NCBI GenBank assembly: GCA_949316495.1
Contig: OX439001.1
Span: 48,026,556-48,090,555, forward strand
Origin: Amphiduros pacificus
Lineage: Eukaryota > Annelida > Polychaeta > Phyllodocida > Hesionidae
Length of the DNA stretch: 64,000 nucleotides
Direction of reading: 5' to 3'
Shown here: positions 26,801 to 38,159 of the stretch, piece by piece
Layout of the letters: each line of letters begins with the position of its first letter
Numbering within the stretch: the first letter of the stretch is position 1
Notes under the pieces: generated by a model
The model's input: only the letters and a program-made list of their open reading frames with translations
What the model was told of the DNA's origin: nothing
Databases searched by the model: none
Made by a program: the position numbers and the translations under genes

Positions 26801-28962
26801 TTTAATATTAGAAATTATTGTTTTGCATTTATGTTGGCAGTGAACATTGAAATTATAGCCAAAACTGAGCATTGGCAGAAATGCAGATTATTTGGTTTAT
26901 GGCAGTCTTGTATCAAATCAAGTGTTGTTAAGCAGCAAAGCTTATGTCTTTAACTGTGTGATCAAACAGTTTCATTGTAGTGTTGACCAATGTGGTGTTT
27001 TTGGTGAATGGTTTCAGAGAAAATTGGGCAGTGAATCTGTAAAAGGCACAAACATCAGTAATAATATACTTGCAAATCCACCAAGTCCCATTGATGTCTC
27101 CGCCACATATTAATATGAGGATATCATTGTTTTCAGGGATGGAATATGTATGCACAACTTCTCATTGACTTGTTCAAGTTCCTTGCTCCTTTCCTGAGAA
27201 ATGCAGAATTAGCCAAGCCCACCCAATTGCTATATAAGGTATGTTTTATTTTTGTAAAAGTTTATCATGAACAGATAACATACAATTAAAGAGAAACTTT
27301 AAGTTTTTTTTTTTTTGTTTTTTTTTTTTCAACAATACGCTAAGTATTCAAGTGGAATGAATGTGGTGGTGATTGACAGCTGTGGTTTCTGTTATTGTAG
27401 GGTACGCTGCGTGTGTTGCTTGTGCTTCTGCACGATTTCCCCGAGTTCCTGTGTGATTACCACTACGCGTTCTGTGATGTCATTCCACCCAACTGCATCC
27501 AGATGCGCAACCTCATTTTGAGTGCGTTCCCACGCAATATGCGCCTGCCCGATCCGTTCACACCCAACCTGAAAGTGGACATGCTGACTGAAATCAATCA
27601 CCCTCCACGCATCATGACCAACTTTGCCAATATGATCCAGCCGGCGAGCTTCAAGAAGGACCTTGACTCGTACCTCAAGACAAGGTCCCCAGTTACCTTC
27701 CTCTCGGAGCTCAGGAGCAACCTACAGGTACAAGATTCATCCATGATTATTAATTAGGATAACTTGTACAAATATTACAAAAATTATTTATTGATCTACA
27801 AATACAGATCATTAGATATTAGAATGAATATTTTAAAAACAAAGAACAAAAAACAAACAGTTCCCACACCTTTCAAAAGTTACTTTGCGAGTATTGATTT
27901 GTAAAAAAAAAATTGATTTAATATCCAGCTCCTTGCAGAGTAAAGTGAGTTAGTTTTGTTATTAATTGTATCAGGTATCTGGTGAGCCAGGCATGCGGTA
28001 CAACATCCCGCTGATCAATGCCCTGGTGCTGTATGTGGGCACTCAGGCCATTGCTCACATCCACAGCAAGGGTCTCACTCCAGGCATGAGCACCATCGCT
28101 CACTCCTCACACATGGATATCTTCCAGAACCTCGCTGTCGATCTTGATACAGAAGGTGGGTAGTGGTCTCCTCTTGTAAAGTTAACCCTACAATATTTTT
28201 TTTATTTTACTTGATCAAAAGGATTTATAACATGACATAATTATTTTATTCATTGGTGTGTTTAAGATCATTTTAGTTTTCTTTTTTTTTCTTTTCTTTT
28301 TTTTAACCAGACTTTTTTTTTCCTGCATTGTGGATTCCAATCAAATATGAAATACTCTAATATTAGATTAATATCAAATATTGTCTTAGTGGTCTTGTTG
28401 ACTGTAGGATTATATCTATGTAATATGATGTTCTGGACACATATGTGACATTTTAATATGTTATATTGCAGGTCGGTACCTGTTCCTCAATGCCATAGCC
28501 AACCAGCTGCGCTACCCCAACAGCCACACACATTACTTCAGCTGCACATTGCTGTATCTGTTTGCCGAGGCCAACACGGAGGCCATCCAGGAGCAGATTA
28601 CCCGTGTGCTGCTGGAGAGACTCATTGTCAATAGGCCACACCCCTGGGGATTGCTTATTACCTTCATAGAGCTCATCAAAAACCCCCAGTTCAAGTTCTG
28701 GAACCACGAGTTTGTCCACTGTGCACCAGAAATTGAGAAGTAAGTCATTTATGTCTTTTTCGTGATTGAATTTTTGAAGGGGGGGGGGGGGGGGGGTATG
28801 ATTAACATATATAAACTGATGTTTTTTGTACAAATTTTAATTTGGAAAAAAAGTAAGAGTTTGTTTGGTGGTTGCAGGTTGTTTGAGTCTGTAGCACGTT
28901 CCTGCATGCAGCCACGACAGTCACAGACCCTGAGGGAACAGGAGGTGGCAGAGGTGCATTAA
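11854..28962 (+). CDS. CNOT1: CCR4-NOT transcription complex subunit 1 (complete, 30 coding exons)
   Basis: CNOT1 is the scaffold of the CCR4-NOT deadenylase, which shortens mRNA poly(A) tails in the cytoplasm. Coding exons: 11854-11955, 13232-13339, 14165-14263, 14596-14776, 14903-15055, 15181-15293, 15415-15597, 15866-16756, 17045-17196, 17291-17468, 17642-18242, 18406-18803, 18948-19262, 19369-19593, 19894-20337, 20536-20781, 21218-21673, 21801-22502, 22675-22902, 23005-23153, 23293-23562, 23713-23947, 24067-24303, 24537-24700, 24926-25043, 27137-27238, 27401-27727, 27975-28155, 28472-28739, 28878-28962. All introns are GT-AG and all phases agree, giving 2,636 aa against about 2,376 in human. 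The start [15 protein letters not shown] matches human MNLDSLSLALSQISY, and near-identity runs to APEIEKLF close to the C-terminus. The extra length is mostly a Pro/Ser repeat and a Gln tract. Intron 25 is the longest (2,093 nt). No stop or frameshift was found, so the gene looks functional. Confidence 0.97.
12552..12735. mobile_element. 184-bp MITE in CNOT1 intron 1 (6-bp target duplication)
   Basis: The ends are CAGTGATGAAAGTC and the inverted GACTTTCATCACAG (12 of 14 outer bases pair perfectly, plus the CAG/CAG edge). They are flanked by TAATAC on both sides (12546-12551 and 12736-12741). A diverged copy lies in intron 7 at 15660-15842. No coding capacity. The superfamily is unassigned; a 6-bp duplication is unusual. 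Confidence 0.75.
15660..15842. mobile_element. Second copy of the intronic 184-bp MITE (CNOT1 intron 7)
   Basis: The left end CAGTGTTGAAAGTC and the interior (AAATGTGAAATTCAAAATGG and onwards) match the intron 1 copy at roughly nine bases in ten. The right terminus has decayed. It ends only about 23 bp before exon 8, so it forms part of the acceptor region of that intron. Confidence 0.75.
15866..16756 (+). other. CNOT1: CNOT1 exon 8: core of the N-terminal HEAT-repeat arm
   Basis: This 891-nt exon encodes residues 314-610 and is the largest exon of the gene. It includes the nearly invariant stretches [20 protein letters not shown] and [10 protein letters not shown]. In other animals this HEAT arm recruits CNOT10/CNOT11; I infer the same here from sequence identity. 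Confidence 0.85.
17723..18112 (+). repeat. CNOT1: In-frame 27-bp coding repeat in CNOT1 exon 11 (FPPSS repeats)
   Basis: Roughly residues 748-877 are about 11 units of nine residues (type AFPPSSVNT) followed by about four shorter seven-residue units (AFPPNSG). The DNA period is 27 bp, then 21 bp. It sits in the linker between the HEAT arm and the tristetraprolin-binding module. Human CNOT1 has only scattered FPP motifs there, so this is a lineage expansion. The reading frame is kept throughout. Confidence 0.93.
18661..19262 (+). other. CNOT1: CNOT1 tristetraprolin-binding MIF4G-like module
   Basis: The end of exon 12 plus exon 13 encode about residues 1006-1158, from [20 protein letters not shown] through [20 protein letters not shown] to [11 protein letters not shown]. 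In human CNOT1 this segment binds the C-terminal motif of TTP-family ARE-binding proteins. Conservation is almost complete here. Confidence 0.85.
19894..20781 (+). other. CNOT1: CNOT1 MIF4G domain (CAF1/CNOT7-binding)
   Basis: Exons 15 and 16 encode residues 1234-1463, including [17 protein letters not shown] and [14 protein letters not shown]. This is the central MIF4G domain that docks the CNOT7/8 nuclease and, through it, CNOT6/6L. Confidence 0.88.
21309..21458 (+). repeat. CNOT1: CAA/CAG glutamine tract in CNOT1 exon 17
   Basis: About 50 residues (roughly 1494-1543) are Gln with a few His, Leu and Ile, encoded by a mixture of CAA and CAG. A 45-nt stretch ending in an ATT CAG junction is duplicated inside it. 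It lies just before the conserved YHDINI motif that leads into the CNOT9-binding domain. Human CNOT1 has a Thr/Pro-rich linker here without polyQ. Confidence 0.95.
21801..22502 (+). other. CNOT1: CNOT1 CNOT9-binding domain (DUF3819)
   Basis: Exon 18 encodes residues 1616-1849. It contains [37 protein letters not shown] and [20 protein letters not shown], all nearly identical to human. This helical domain binds CNOT9 (RQCD1/CAF40), the tryptophan-pocket subunit used by GW182-type repressors. Confidence 0.88.
25044..27136 (+). other. CNOT1: CNOT1 intron 25 (2.1 kb)
   Basis: The longest intron of the gene. It is AT-rich, with a small ATT microsatellite near 26431-26455 and a remnant beginning near 25535 (GTTGGAGAGGGACATTAAAA) that looks like a decayed repeat. 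No exon, RNA gene or long open frame recognised. Confidence 0.6.
28779..28796 (+). repeat. Run of 18 G residues in CNOT1 intron 29
   Basis: An uninterrupted G tract in a 138-nt intron, about 80 nt upstream of the last exon's acceptor. It is on the transcript strand, so it could form an RNA G-quadruplex. Its length is prone to sequencing error. Confidence 0.9.
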
Positions 28963-30440
28963 GTCAAGCCACCATCTAAAGCCACGATCTAGTAACATAT
29001 ATAATATAAAGAGACAAGACAGGGTGAGGGGCTTTGGGCCAGGTCTACACCTCCACATGGACCTGAAGTGCAATGCCCCTCTGCTGTTCCAGTATCACAT
29101 ACTCTTTTTAAAGATATTTATGCTGAAAAAGAAATGCATTTGTGACATTTTCACAAGCGTTGGAATGTTCCAACACTTGTTCACCTGGATATATATATAT
29201 GAGAAAGAGACTATATTATATATTTGAGACAAGGCAAGATTTTATTTACGGACAGAAGCAACTTGGTTGCCATTGTGAGATAGAAGCCTACTGAATAACA
29301 TTTTCGTTCTATCATGTTGTACACAATATAGAGACTTGTAAAGTTATATACGGACCATTGTACAGGAATATTTTTCTCATGCAGATGAATTTTGTTAGTT
29401 GTGCTTTGCTAGTAGATGATAGACCAGCTTTTGCTTTAACAGAACAGGGCAGTATTTCTCCTGTATCAGATCTTACCACAGTTCCTTATCAACGGTTTAA
29501 ATAGTAAAAGTACACTATAGTTGTGTATAAAATCCTTGTACATTTACTGTAATATTGGTAAAGTTACCTTTGGTGCAGAATACTATATGTGATGGCTTTA
29601 TATGCCAGGGTTAATTGTGATCTCTTGTAATATAGAAATATCGCTTGTAAATCTTGTAATATTATTGAAGTTGTGTAAAGATGCCAGAGATTGTGGTTCT
29701 GGTAAGATCTGATAGGTGGCACCACCCTAATCATGTTTAAGAAAAAAATACAAATCAGTTGTATCCAGTGTTGGAAAATTTATTTTATCATATTTCATTT
29801 CAGAATGATAATGTCAAACCTTACATATTTATAAAGGTTAAAATAAAGATAATTATTAATATTATTAAATCCCATTATGGTGAAGGAGACCAAAAAATGA
29901 AACACTGGAGAGTTGATCTGTATTTTAAAATCCAAATTTAAAGGTTGTTAATGACATTGCAGTAAATTCTTTGCAAATTCTTAAATTTGTATCATTGTAC
30001 ACTTCAGAGTGAGAGAGGAAGCATGTCTGAGTTTAAAAAGAAAGAGAATACTTAGTATTTTTAGCGTGATTTTTTTGTTTTTGTCATTGAAGGCAAATAT
30101 CAAAGATGGAATAAAAAAGGCAAGTTGAGTTGATGAAATATATGAAGGATTTTGAGTGTGTTTCCACAGATTTGTGTAAGGTCTCTGGTGCAGATCTTGT
30201 AAAAGCTGGATGTTTTGTGTTCATAAAGATAGATATTTTTATACATAAAAATGTGGATTATATAAACAATGGTATTTTGCAGCACATTCTGGGAAACAAT
30301 GGAAAGATGTTCTGTTTTATGGATGATTTGGGAACAGATAATCTGGAGTGTACTATTCAGACAATACCTAGTATGTAAACTTGTAGCTTTGCTTCTCAGC
30401 AATAAAATCAGTATTTTAAGGTTGCATAGAAATGACTTCG
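28963..30440 (+). terminator. CNOT1: CNOT1 3' UTR with candidate poly(A) signals
   Basis: After the TAA at 28960-28962 the sequence is non-coding. AATAAA occurs at 29842-29847, 30110-30115 and 30401-30406. The last has a U/GU-rich stretch just downstream (about 30439-30459), which favours it as the main site and gives a 3' UTR of about 1.45 kb. This is inference from motifs only. Confidence 0.55.
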
Positions 30441-31299
30441 TGTTTCATTTGTTTTGTCAGGTGATAAATCCTATCTGTTTTCTGTGAGGCCTTAATTTTT
30501 TTAATTATCATGATTTTTGCAAAATAATGTGGGGAACAATTGTGTCTTGCTTTCATTGAGACCTGGAACATCCAACTGCTAATCCGGATATAGTGTCCGT
30601 ATAAGGCTTCAGTAGTGAAGCAGTGCGGGGTGGTGGAGTCCGGTGGCCATGTTGTGTACATAGAATCATCATCCTAAGAAATTAGTTTGAAAAAATTGTG
30701 TCCATGTACATAAAAAATTTGAATTAATAATTGGACATTGCTGATAAAGGTAATGTTAAATTGTTTGCAATTAAAATCATTTGTTTATTTTTCTGCAAAG
30801 ACTGGTTTAATTTGTCATGTCCTTAATCTTCAACATTGATTTGTTTGAATAAATTTCATTCTTGCAATTTTAGGACAATTTAACCAACATTTCCCAAGCG
30901 ATTTTGTTCATCCAACTCCCAATTTTTTTAATGTAATATCTTACTGGGACAGGAAGAAGAAAAGGAGTAGTTTGAAAATGAAATTAAAAAATGCAAAGGA
31001 TTTAGTATTTTGCATCGTTAAGAGAAATGCATCAGAAAATATGAAGTTTGGAAGATTATGTTTTCTTCACTGAGATTGCAATGCCTACATCTTCCAAAAA
31101 ACTAATATTAGGTTGATTTTTCTCTGATATTGTACACTATTTTCAAATATATTTATAATATTTCTTTTGAATTTCCCAGTGCAGTGCAATTCCACCCTTC
31201 TGTATGTCTTCCTTGCCAAAACTTAAGTGAACTTTTTTTGGCTTCTCTTATTTGAGTGTGGACATGCATCATGATGTGCTTTAACTGGGCAGTCAACAA

Positions 31300-32311
31300 T
31301 GTCATGCTTGAGCAAACACTTGACACACAAATAACCTATCAATAAAGCTTGGTATAATTGATATGGATATACACTATAATATGTCTGTCATGGAGATTCA
31401 GTTATGCTCTGCTTGAGCAAACGTGTGCATGAATGAGCACTCAGAAAAAACTTACATTGGACTTCTCTACTATTAAGGATAGTCTCATGTTTGGAAGGGA
31501 AATATATCATGATGTTTAACATGGACTACTTCTATCACTTATTATAAAAGTTGGGTTCTTCACATTTGGTATTGACATGGAAAATAAACAGTGTTAACTT
31601 GAGCAAACATGTCATGCATGAATGGACACTTGTAAAAGAAATGTACTTTTTGCGTGTATGATTTGGCATTGCATGGGAGCCCAGAGGCACGTGGCCTGCT
31701 ATATTTATGATATGAAGAATGATTCATAAAGGCTATGTGATTAACTACTTATACCATGGGACCTAAATCTCTTATCGTTCTGTTAGCAAGTAATCAACAA
31801 TTCATAAATGGAACATTGCTAGCCAATCTATACACATTAATCCACAATTTCTTTACTATTTTTCAAAGATGCTCAGATTTCATTCTCATATTCATAAAGG
31901 AGGTATGGAAAATGGTAGATCTTTATGAAGGCAAACAGGTAGAAGTGTTTTTTTTAAATTGAGATGAGATGCAGAATATGGCATGCAAGGCTGAGGTGAT
32001 TAGCAAAGTGGGTGTGCATAATTAGTGTTAAACATGCACTTGTGTAATTTTGGTTGCCATTGTATAAGGTCATGTTACACGATATATCATGAAAAAGTAA
32101 ACACAAGTTGCAGCACTGAAGCTCATAGAAGCAAAGGGTATAAATTCAGAAAAAGTCAAAAACATAAAATGCTATGGTGTGTTTGATCATTACACTCCTT
32201 TACCTGTGACACATGTTTGTGGTTTTCAGGATGAAGTATTCTTGTTGCGACACATTTTGGTGGTTTTCAGGGTGAAGTCCATTTGCTGTGACACATTTTG
32301 GTGGTTTTCAT
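31300..32311. repeat. Highly degenerate tandem repeats
   Basis: CTTGAGCAAAC followed by a GCATGAATG-like motif recurs at about 31309, 31410 and 31596. At 32205-32311 there are about 2.6 copies of a 41-bp unit containing GTGGTTTTCAGG and GACACATTTTG. Otherwise non-coding. Confidence 0.5.
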
Positions 32312-32559
32312 GCCCCTTTACCAGGAAATTAACATGTGTCAGAGGTCAAATACTACGCCATTGATATCCTGAGCACATGGCTCTGATATGGCCAATGCAC
32401 TAGAATGTTTCTGAACGCACTGGACATTATGTTCAAAAACTTGATTTGGTTTAGGCACTTCTGTCATAGAAAATTAAAGGCAGATATCTGACCCTGGGTT
32501 ACTAGACATTTAGGTGTATATTTGGGCCATATGTTAGTCATTGAATAATCTTGTTCACA

Positions 32560-32950
32560 TAATGGAAATTGTGACATTTACCAGATTCTGGACCATTTAC
32601 AAGACATTGGAACATTTATCAGATTCATTGTCATACACTGGACCATCACGTATTATTGCATTTATCAGACTCTGTTTTGGCCATATATCAGGTGTTGTGG
32701 GGCATATGGGTCATATGCTCGCTAGACATTGTAGAATTTCTAATGTGGTCTCACATATTGGTAGTTTGACCTTACTAGATTCTGGCCCATCAAATCGGAC
32801 ATGCAAGTATTTATTAAACTCTGGGTAGTGTACTAAACATTGAAGCATTAATCAGATTCTGGGCAAAATGCTTAACATTTCGGAATATATTAGAACCTGG
32901 GCAAATATCAGACATTGACATTGTAGCAATTATCAGACATCATATACTAG
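32560..32950. repeat. Old degenerate repeat tract
   Basis: Variants of CATTTATCAGATTCTGGGC recur about ten times with irregular spacing. The register is largely lost. It abuts the CA microsatellite on its right. Confidence 0.5.
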
Positions 32951-32962
32951 ACATCATACCCG

Positions 32963-32963
<1 letters not shown>

Positions 32964-33006
<43 letters not shown>
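32964..33006. repeat. (CA)n microsatellite
   Basis: About 21 uninterrupted CA dinucleotides. Confidence 0.97.
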
Positions 33007-33011
<5 letters not shown>

Positions 33012-34169
33012 TCTTGTAGATTGTGAACGATTGAGCCCTGGATCACAAATATGAGAAGATACATGTACATATTACCCTGGGGAGAACTTCAGTTCTAAAA
33101 GTAATGGTCGTCACAAATTCCATCAATTTGGAAATAAATGGATTCTGAAAAGAGACTTTAAATAATTTAATTAATTTCACATTGATCGCACTCAATAATG
33201 CATAAACCACAGGTGGCCTTCAGTAAAATGCCTGCTCCAAATAAAATTAACAATTGCTTACCTCTGATCAAATTACGGAAACATTTATTTTTCAAATTAG
33301 AAATACATTTTAAAACAAACAATTTTCATGCTATTTTGCTAGATCGTGACAAATCATTCAAGTATATAGTATATTCATCAGCCAATCAAAGCCTCTGACT
33401 AGAGTCGAACCCATGACCTCTGGCTTCAGGCAAAAGCAGTAGTATTAAGACAATTAATCTTGTGTGTTTGTTCTCGCCGTGGGTCAGACGAGACCTGATC
33501 ATTATGGTGAGTCACGCAGGCACCCATTTAGCCTGCGTGTCATAAATGTCAGCACGTCGTGATCGATGCGGCCCTCTTCATCCATCCTGGTCATTTCACG
33601 GTTTGGACACAATAAAGAGTGTGATAGAGATCAGCGCCATTGGATTTTGTTTATCGCAACGGAACATATTGCTGACTTGTGGAAAAAAGGTTTATGTAAT
33701 TTGGGTCGCAGATGATCATTTCACATGTATTTTGTATCTTCTTCGCATGGCTGTTTTTTTTTGGTTAATATATTATATCATATTATATTTACAATTGATT
33801 GGTGGGAGGACTTCATTAGTCTCCGTCTATTTAGAACGATGAATTCTTACCCGCAGTCATTCGCTCCACACCCCGCCGATTGATTGACCGCATCATTCAT
33901 TCCTGCCAGATCCCTGCCAAGGGCGGGGACCTGTGTACCATCCCGCGCTTAAAACTCACCGCCGATAGTTTTCTCTGCTTATTGGAGCTGATGGGCAAAT
34001 TCAGGCAAACTCTATTAGTACATTGCATTCGAAGCATGGTTACCATGGGAACACTTTTTATGCGAAATGTTTCATATTATAAATACCCCAGAGAGGTAGA
34101 GTGAGAAGGGGTCAGTTCCAAAGCGACCTTGTGGGAATTAATCCCGTCCCGACCACTACACCTGCGCCA
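33007..34169. other. Non-coding, GC rising towards the minisatellite
   Basis: No exon recognised. CACGCAGGC or its complement appears at 33518 and 33532, the first members of a scattered motif that recurs to 38.5 kb. A GGTTCGACTCT box-B-like match is on the minus strand at 33401-33411, without a convincing A box. Confidence 0.4.
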
Positions 34170-35880
34170 CCTTCCCTCTGTGCCTGCGTACCAACCTACT
34201 CCAGCTGGTTAATACTATGCCTGCGTACCAATCTCCCCTAACTGGCCACTACTCGTGCCTGTATACCAACCTACCTCAGCTCTACCAACCCTCCCTGCCT
34301 GCATACCAACCCAATCCACATGACCAACCCTCCCTGCCTGCATACCAACCCAATCCACATGACCAACCCTCCGTGCCTGCACACCAACCCACCATAGATG
34401 ACCAACCCTCCGTGCCTGCATACCAACCCACCCTAGATGACCAACCCTCCGTGTCTGCACACCAACCCACCCTAGATGACCAACCCTCCGTGCCTGCACA
34501 CCAACCCACCCTAGATGACCAACCCTCCGTGCCTGCACACCAACCCACCCTAGATGACCAACCCTCCGTGCCTGCACACCAACCCACCCTAGATGACCAA
34601 CCCTCCGTGCCTGCACACCAACCCACCCTAGATGACCAACCCTCCGTACCTGCATACCAACCCACCCCAGATGACCAACCCTCTGTGCCTGTACACCAAC
34701 CCACCCCAGATGACCAACCCTCCGTGTCTGCACACCAACCCACCCTAGATGACCAACCCTCCGTGCCTGCACACCAACCCACCCTAGATGACCAACCCTC
34801 CGTGCCTGCACACCAACCCACCCTAGATGACCAACCCTCCGTGCCTGCACACCAACCCACCATAGATGACCAACCCTCCGTGCCTGCATACCAACCCACC
34901 CTAGATGACCAACCCTCCGTGTCTGCACACCAACCCACCCTAGATGACCAACCCTCCGTGCCTGCACACCAACCCACCCTAGATGACCAACCCTCCGTGC
35001 CTGCACACCAACCCACCCTAGATGACCAACCCTCCGTGCCTGCACACCAACCCACCATAGATGACCAACCCTCCGTGCCTGCATACCAACCCACCCTAGA
35101 TGACCAACCCTCCGTGTCTGCACACCAACCCACCCTAGATGACCAACCCTCCGTGCCTGCACACCAACCCACCCTAGATGACCAACCCTCCGTGCCTGCA
35201 CACCAACCCACCCTAGATGACCAACCCTCCGTACCTGCATACCAACCCACCCCAGATGACCAACCCTCTGTGCCTGTACACCAACCCACCCCAGATGACC
35301 AACCCTCCGTGTCTGCATACTAACCCACCCAAGATGACCAAACCTCCGTGCCTGCATACCAACCCACCCCAGATGACCAACCCTCCGTGCCTGCATACCA
35401 ACCCACCCCAGATGACCAACCCTCTGTGCCTGTACACCAACCCACCCCAGATGACCAACCCTCCGTGTCTGCATACTAACCCACCCAAGATGACCAAACC
35501 TCCGTGCCTGCATACCAACCCACCCTAGATGACCAACCCTCCGTGCCTGCATACCAACCAACCCCAGATGACTAACCCTCCATGCCTGCATACCAACCCA
35601 CCCCAGATGACCATCACTCTTGTCTGTATACCAAACTGGTAGACCAAACTGGCCTACCTTTCGAGTTTGTGAACATACCAACCCCAGTTATCCAACCTTC
35701 CATCATGTATACCATCCTACCAGGCTAACCTGCATACCAACCTACCCCAGCTGGCCGACCCTCCTGCCTGCATAGCAGCCTACCTAGGTAGATTAACCTA
35801 CCTGCCTGCGTACCAAACTACTCCAGCCGGCCAAAACCGACCCCAACCCACCTGCCTACGCCTCAAACCCATCCCGGCTG
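34170..35880. repeat. 39-bp minisatellite with higher-order structure
   Basis: About 34 core units of 39 bp lie at 34290-35610, with degenerate edges on both sides. One frame reads DQPSVPAHQPTLD per unit. Because 39 is divisible by 3, several frames on both strands stay open, so open frames up to 488 codons are expected without coding. Variant units recur at exact multiples of 39: ACCATAG at 34391, 34859 and 35054 (12 and 5 units apart), and the GTACACC variant at 34691, 35276 and 35432 (15 and 4 units apart). This implies block-wise amplification. No splice sites or start support a gene. Confidence 0.93.
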
Positions 35881-36477
35881 TCTAGAAAGAATAAATTTTT
35901 CTCCTTTTCACATGATCAGAATATAATGATACAATACAATTGAAATACAATCCAATTGATTTTTCTAACTATTGGGAAAGTATCAAGTTCATCACTTTGA
36001 TGTGTCCAGAGATATCAGAATGTATTCTCAACCATGTAACCATGGTAACTGAGCCAACAAATGCAAAAATATTTATCAGGTATCAGTTTCGGGAATCATT
36101 TTGGTTTTTTTTAATAGATTTGAAATGATTGATTTTCATATTCTGATACTTGTAAAACATAAATCAATGTTAATATATAATATAAACAGTTAAAAGGTAA
36201 ATTTAATGATTCTGATTTTTATAAAAATATGAGATGTAAGGTATCGGTTATTTTGTATATTTTTCTTGTATTACAGGGTCAAATTGTATATATTTTGGAA
36301 TAAATCAAATTGTGGTGTAAATTGATTATAAAATACCTTTCCGTGAGAGATATGCAAACCGATGCATGCAAAATATTTTAATTATCACTTAATATAATTT
36401 CTGTTGATACCAAGGACATTAATTGCTGGTACTTCAGTCGATCTCAAATTAGTTGGAATCCAATATCCTGTTACAAT

Positions 36478-36906
36478 TTGCACCGTGGAATCTTATTGTG
36501 TAACAGAATAACTCCCCGCGTTTTACATCTTATAAATGTGAATAACGAAGATGCAAGCAAATTTTTTTTGGCCTTTTATATTGTTTTGTTTCTTCGTTAT
36601 TCACATTTATTAGGTTCAATATTAGATAACTGTGCAGTCATGGGGAACCTACACAGAGTATCTATGGCAGATCCCCGAGAAGATCAAATGCAGCGGCTCA
36701 TTAGACGCCTAGCCCAAGGAACTCTCCCCAGGACCCACGTTTCATGGACAGGGGCTTATCATTCAGACACGCAGGCCATGAAGCCACGCAGGCATAATCC
36801 TGATATATCTAATGGGCCAAATGCGATAGTCCAATGTGATGACTTCATATGCAAGGTGCTTCTAAAACGCATCACCAATTTAGAATATGTCAAAAGTTGC
36901 ACGTGA
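36478..36906 (+). other. Unassigned 142-codon open frame, probably not coding
   Basis: The frame's second half (from about 36641, starting MGNLHRVSMADPRED) has balanced composition. The first half runs through an inverted repeat: an 18-bp arm at 36534-36551 pairs with 36591-36608. I recognise no family and see no convincing donor or acceptor. It could be an exon, but chance is more likely. Confidence 0.15.
36534..36608. repeat. 18-bp perfect inverted repeat
   Basis: AAATGTGAATAACGAAGA at 36534-36551 and its exact reverse complement at 36591-36608, with a 39-bp spacer. It could be a tiny MITE or a hairpin. Confidence 0.9.
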
Positions 36907-36999
36907 TTCTCATTGTGTAGGAAGTTTCTCATAAAAAATATGATGAATAAATAAACATTTTGTGGATTGATAGAATAGAAATGATGCGCTAGAAAGACA

Positions 37000-37968
37000 T
37001 GCAACTTAACGCGTGTTTCCCTCGGCTTTATTTAGCTTGCATGAAGCTCTCGCCTTAGAGTATCAGCATGGCATGGAAAGAAGCTAGTTAGCAGATGGGC
37101 ATAAACACGACTTGTGCCTGCGTCCACGAGGGAGCCGGCTAAATATCGCGTAGTTTAGCTGCCACGCAGGCTGCCTGTTCAGTAGGAGTGGTTTAAGCAG
37201 AAGCTGTAAGTTGTCGACGTCAACATTGTGTACACATATGCATACAGAGTTACATCCACGAGCTTAGATATCTGCCATGTAACTGCCCTTCGTAGCAGCC
37301 TGCATGTGATAATGACATCATACCCCCCTGCTTCACGCTCCATGTCAGTTTAGCGGTGCTACAATCCGCCTTAGCCAATCCACACAGAGAAGGCCTCGGT
37401 GCGTGCAGGACAAGCTTGCCGTGGACATGTCATTTCAGTCTGAGGTTAGGGTCGTTCCCGACATGGATACCGTGAAAACATCACCACCTTGATGGATGCC
37501 CCTGAGATGCCGAAAACACATGACAAGAAACCTGCATTAAGAGAATACAAAAATTCTACCGAGGATATATACTGTCATCTCTCATACGAAAACAGCTGAC
37601 AGCCACATTAAGGGATAGAATTAATGTACAGAGAGACATGGACAAGGAATAAACATAAATTTAAACAAAATATGTGACAAAGTCAAGGAAAGATACTGGC
37701 GTGATGAACAAACTACACTTTGCCTTAAATGTGGATATGCTGAAAATTGTGTTCTTTTTTAAAAAATAAGATAGGCCAATATAATATACGTTGTTGTAGT
37801 AATCAATAAAGCTATTGATTGGCGCACACATTTGATAGCCAAGGATAAAGGGGGAGAAGTTGTAAGTACCGTGAATAGAGGGGTGATAAATCGATGTATG
37901 CTGGGGGAGTGGGGCTACAACATCAGTCCGCGGTCCTGTACAGGAGTAAGACATTGCCCGCACTCAAC
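37000..37968. promoter_or_regulatory. GC-richer region, possible promoter of the candidate exon at 37969
   Basis: CpG-containing words are more frequent here than in the neighbouring AT-rich DNA. The motif CACGCAGGC/GCCTGCGTG recurs (36770, 36787, 37110, 37162, then 38537). It lies directly upstream of a GC-rich open exon candidate. No TATA box is evident. This is inferred from composition and position only. Confidence 0.3.
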
Positions 37969-38158
37969 ATGACCACAGCGCTACCCTGCGTAGCGGCTAC
38001 GGGCCCTGGTTTGGGCTGTGGTGGCAGCGGCGAAGTAGGCAAGCAGGGGGCGGAGACATGCGGAGGAGAGCTTGCCGGCGAAGAGTGGGTGTGGCACGGC
38101 GAGACAAAGACCTTCCAAACCTGCAACGGACTCAGCACCAGGAAAGCGCCGATCTACA
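37969..38158 (+). CDS. Candidate first coding exon (alternative start of the 49-53 kb gene?)
   Basis: AACATGAC at 37969 opens a frame in locally GC-rich sequence, and the frame extends upstream to another ATG at 37894. The peptide begins MTTALPCVAATGPGLGCGGS and ends in ...TRKAPIY. A strong donor (ACA/GTAAGT) follows at 38159 in phase 1. Exon 2 of the unassigned gene begins at 49569 with two bases that complete a phase-1 codon, giving ...KAPIYSIDDSLDEYGW across the junction. That would be an 11.4 kb intron and an alternative promoter. Composition and donor support an exon; the join itself is inference. Confidence 0.45.
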
Positions 38159-38159
38159 G

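Larger units (their letters stand above)
23713..28962 (+). other. CNOT1: CNOT1 C-terminal NOT1 superfamily homology domain
   Basis: Exons 22-30 encode about residues 2065-2636, with hallmarks [59 protein letters not shown] and [20 protein letters not shown]. This region assembles the NOT module with CNOT2 and CNOT3. The final exon ends in a short, poorly conserved tail, as in other species. Confidence 0.9.

Noticed and set aside
33395-33425. tRNA-like B box (GGTTCGACTCT on the minus strand), possible tRNA-derived SINE
   Set aside because: No convincing A box upstream, the T-arm stem does not pair and no second copy was seen in the window.
34215-35681. Long open frames (488, 368 and 335 codons) over the 39-bp array
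   Set aside because: The period is a multiple of 3, so any stop-free unit gives open frames in several frames on both strands. There is no start context, splice site or non-repeat coding sequence around them.
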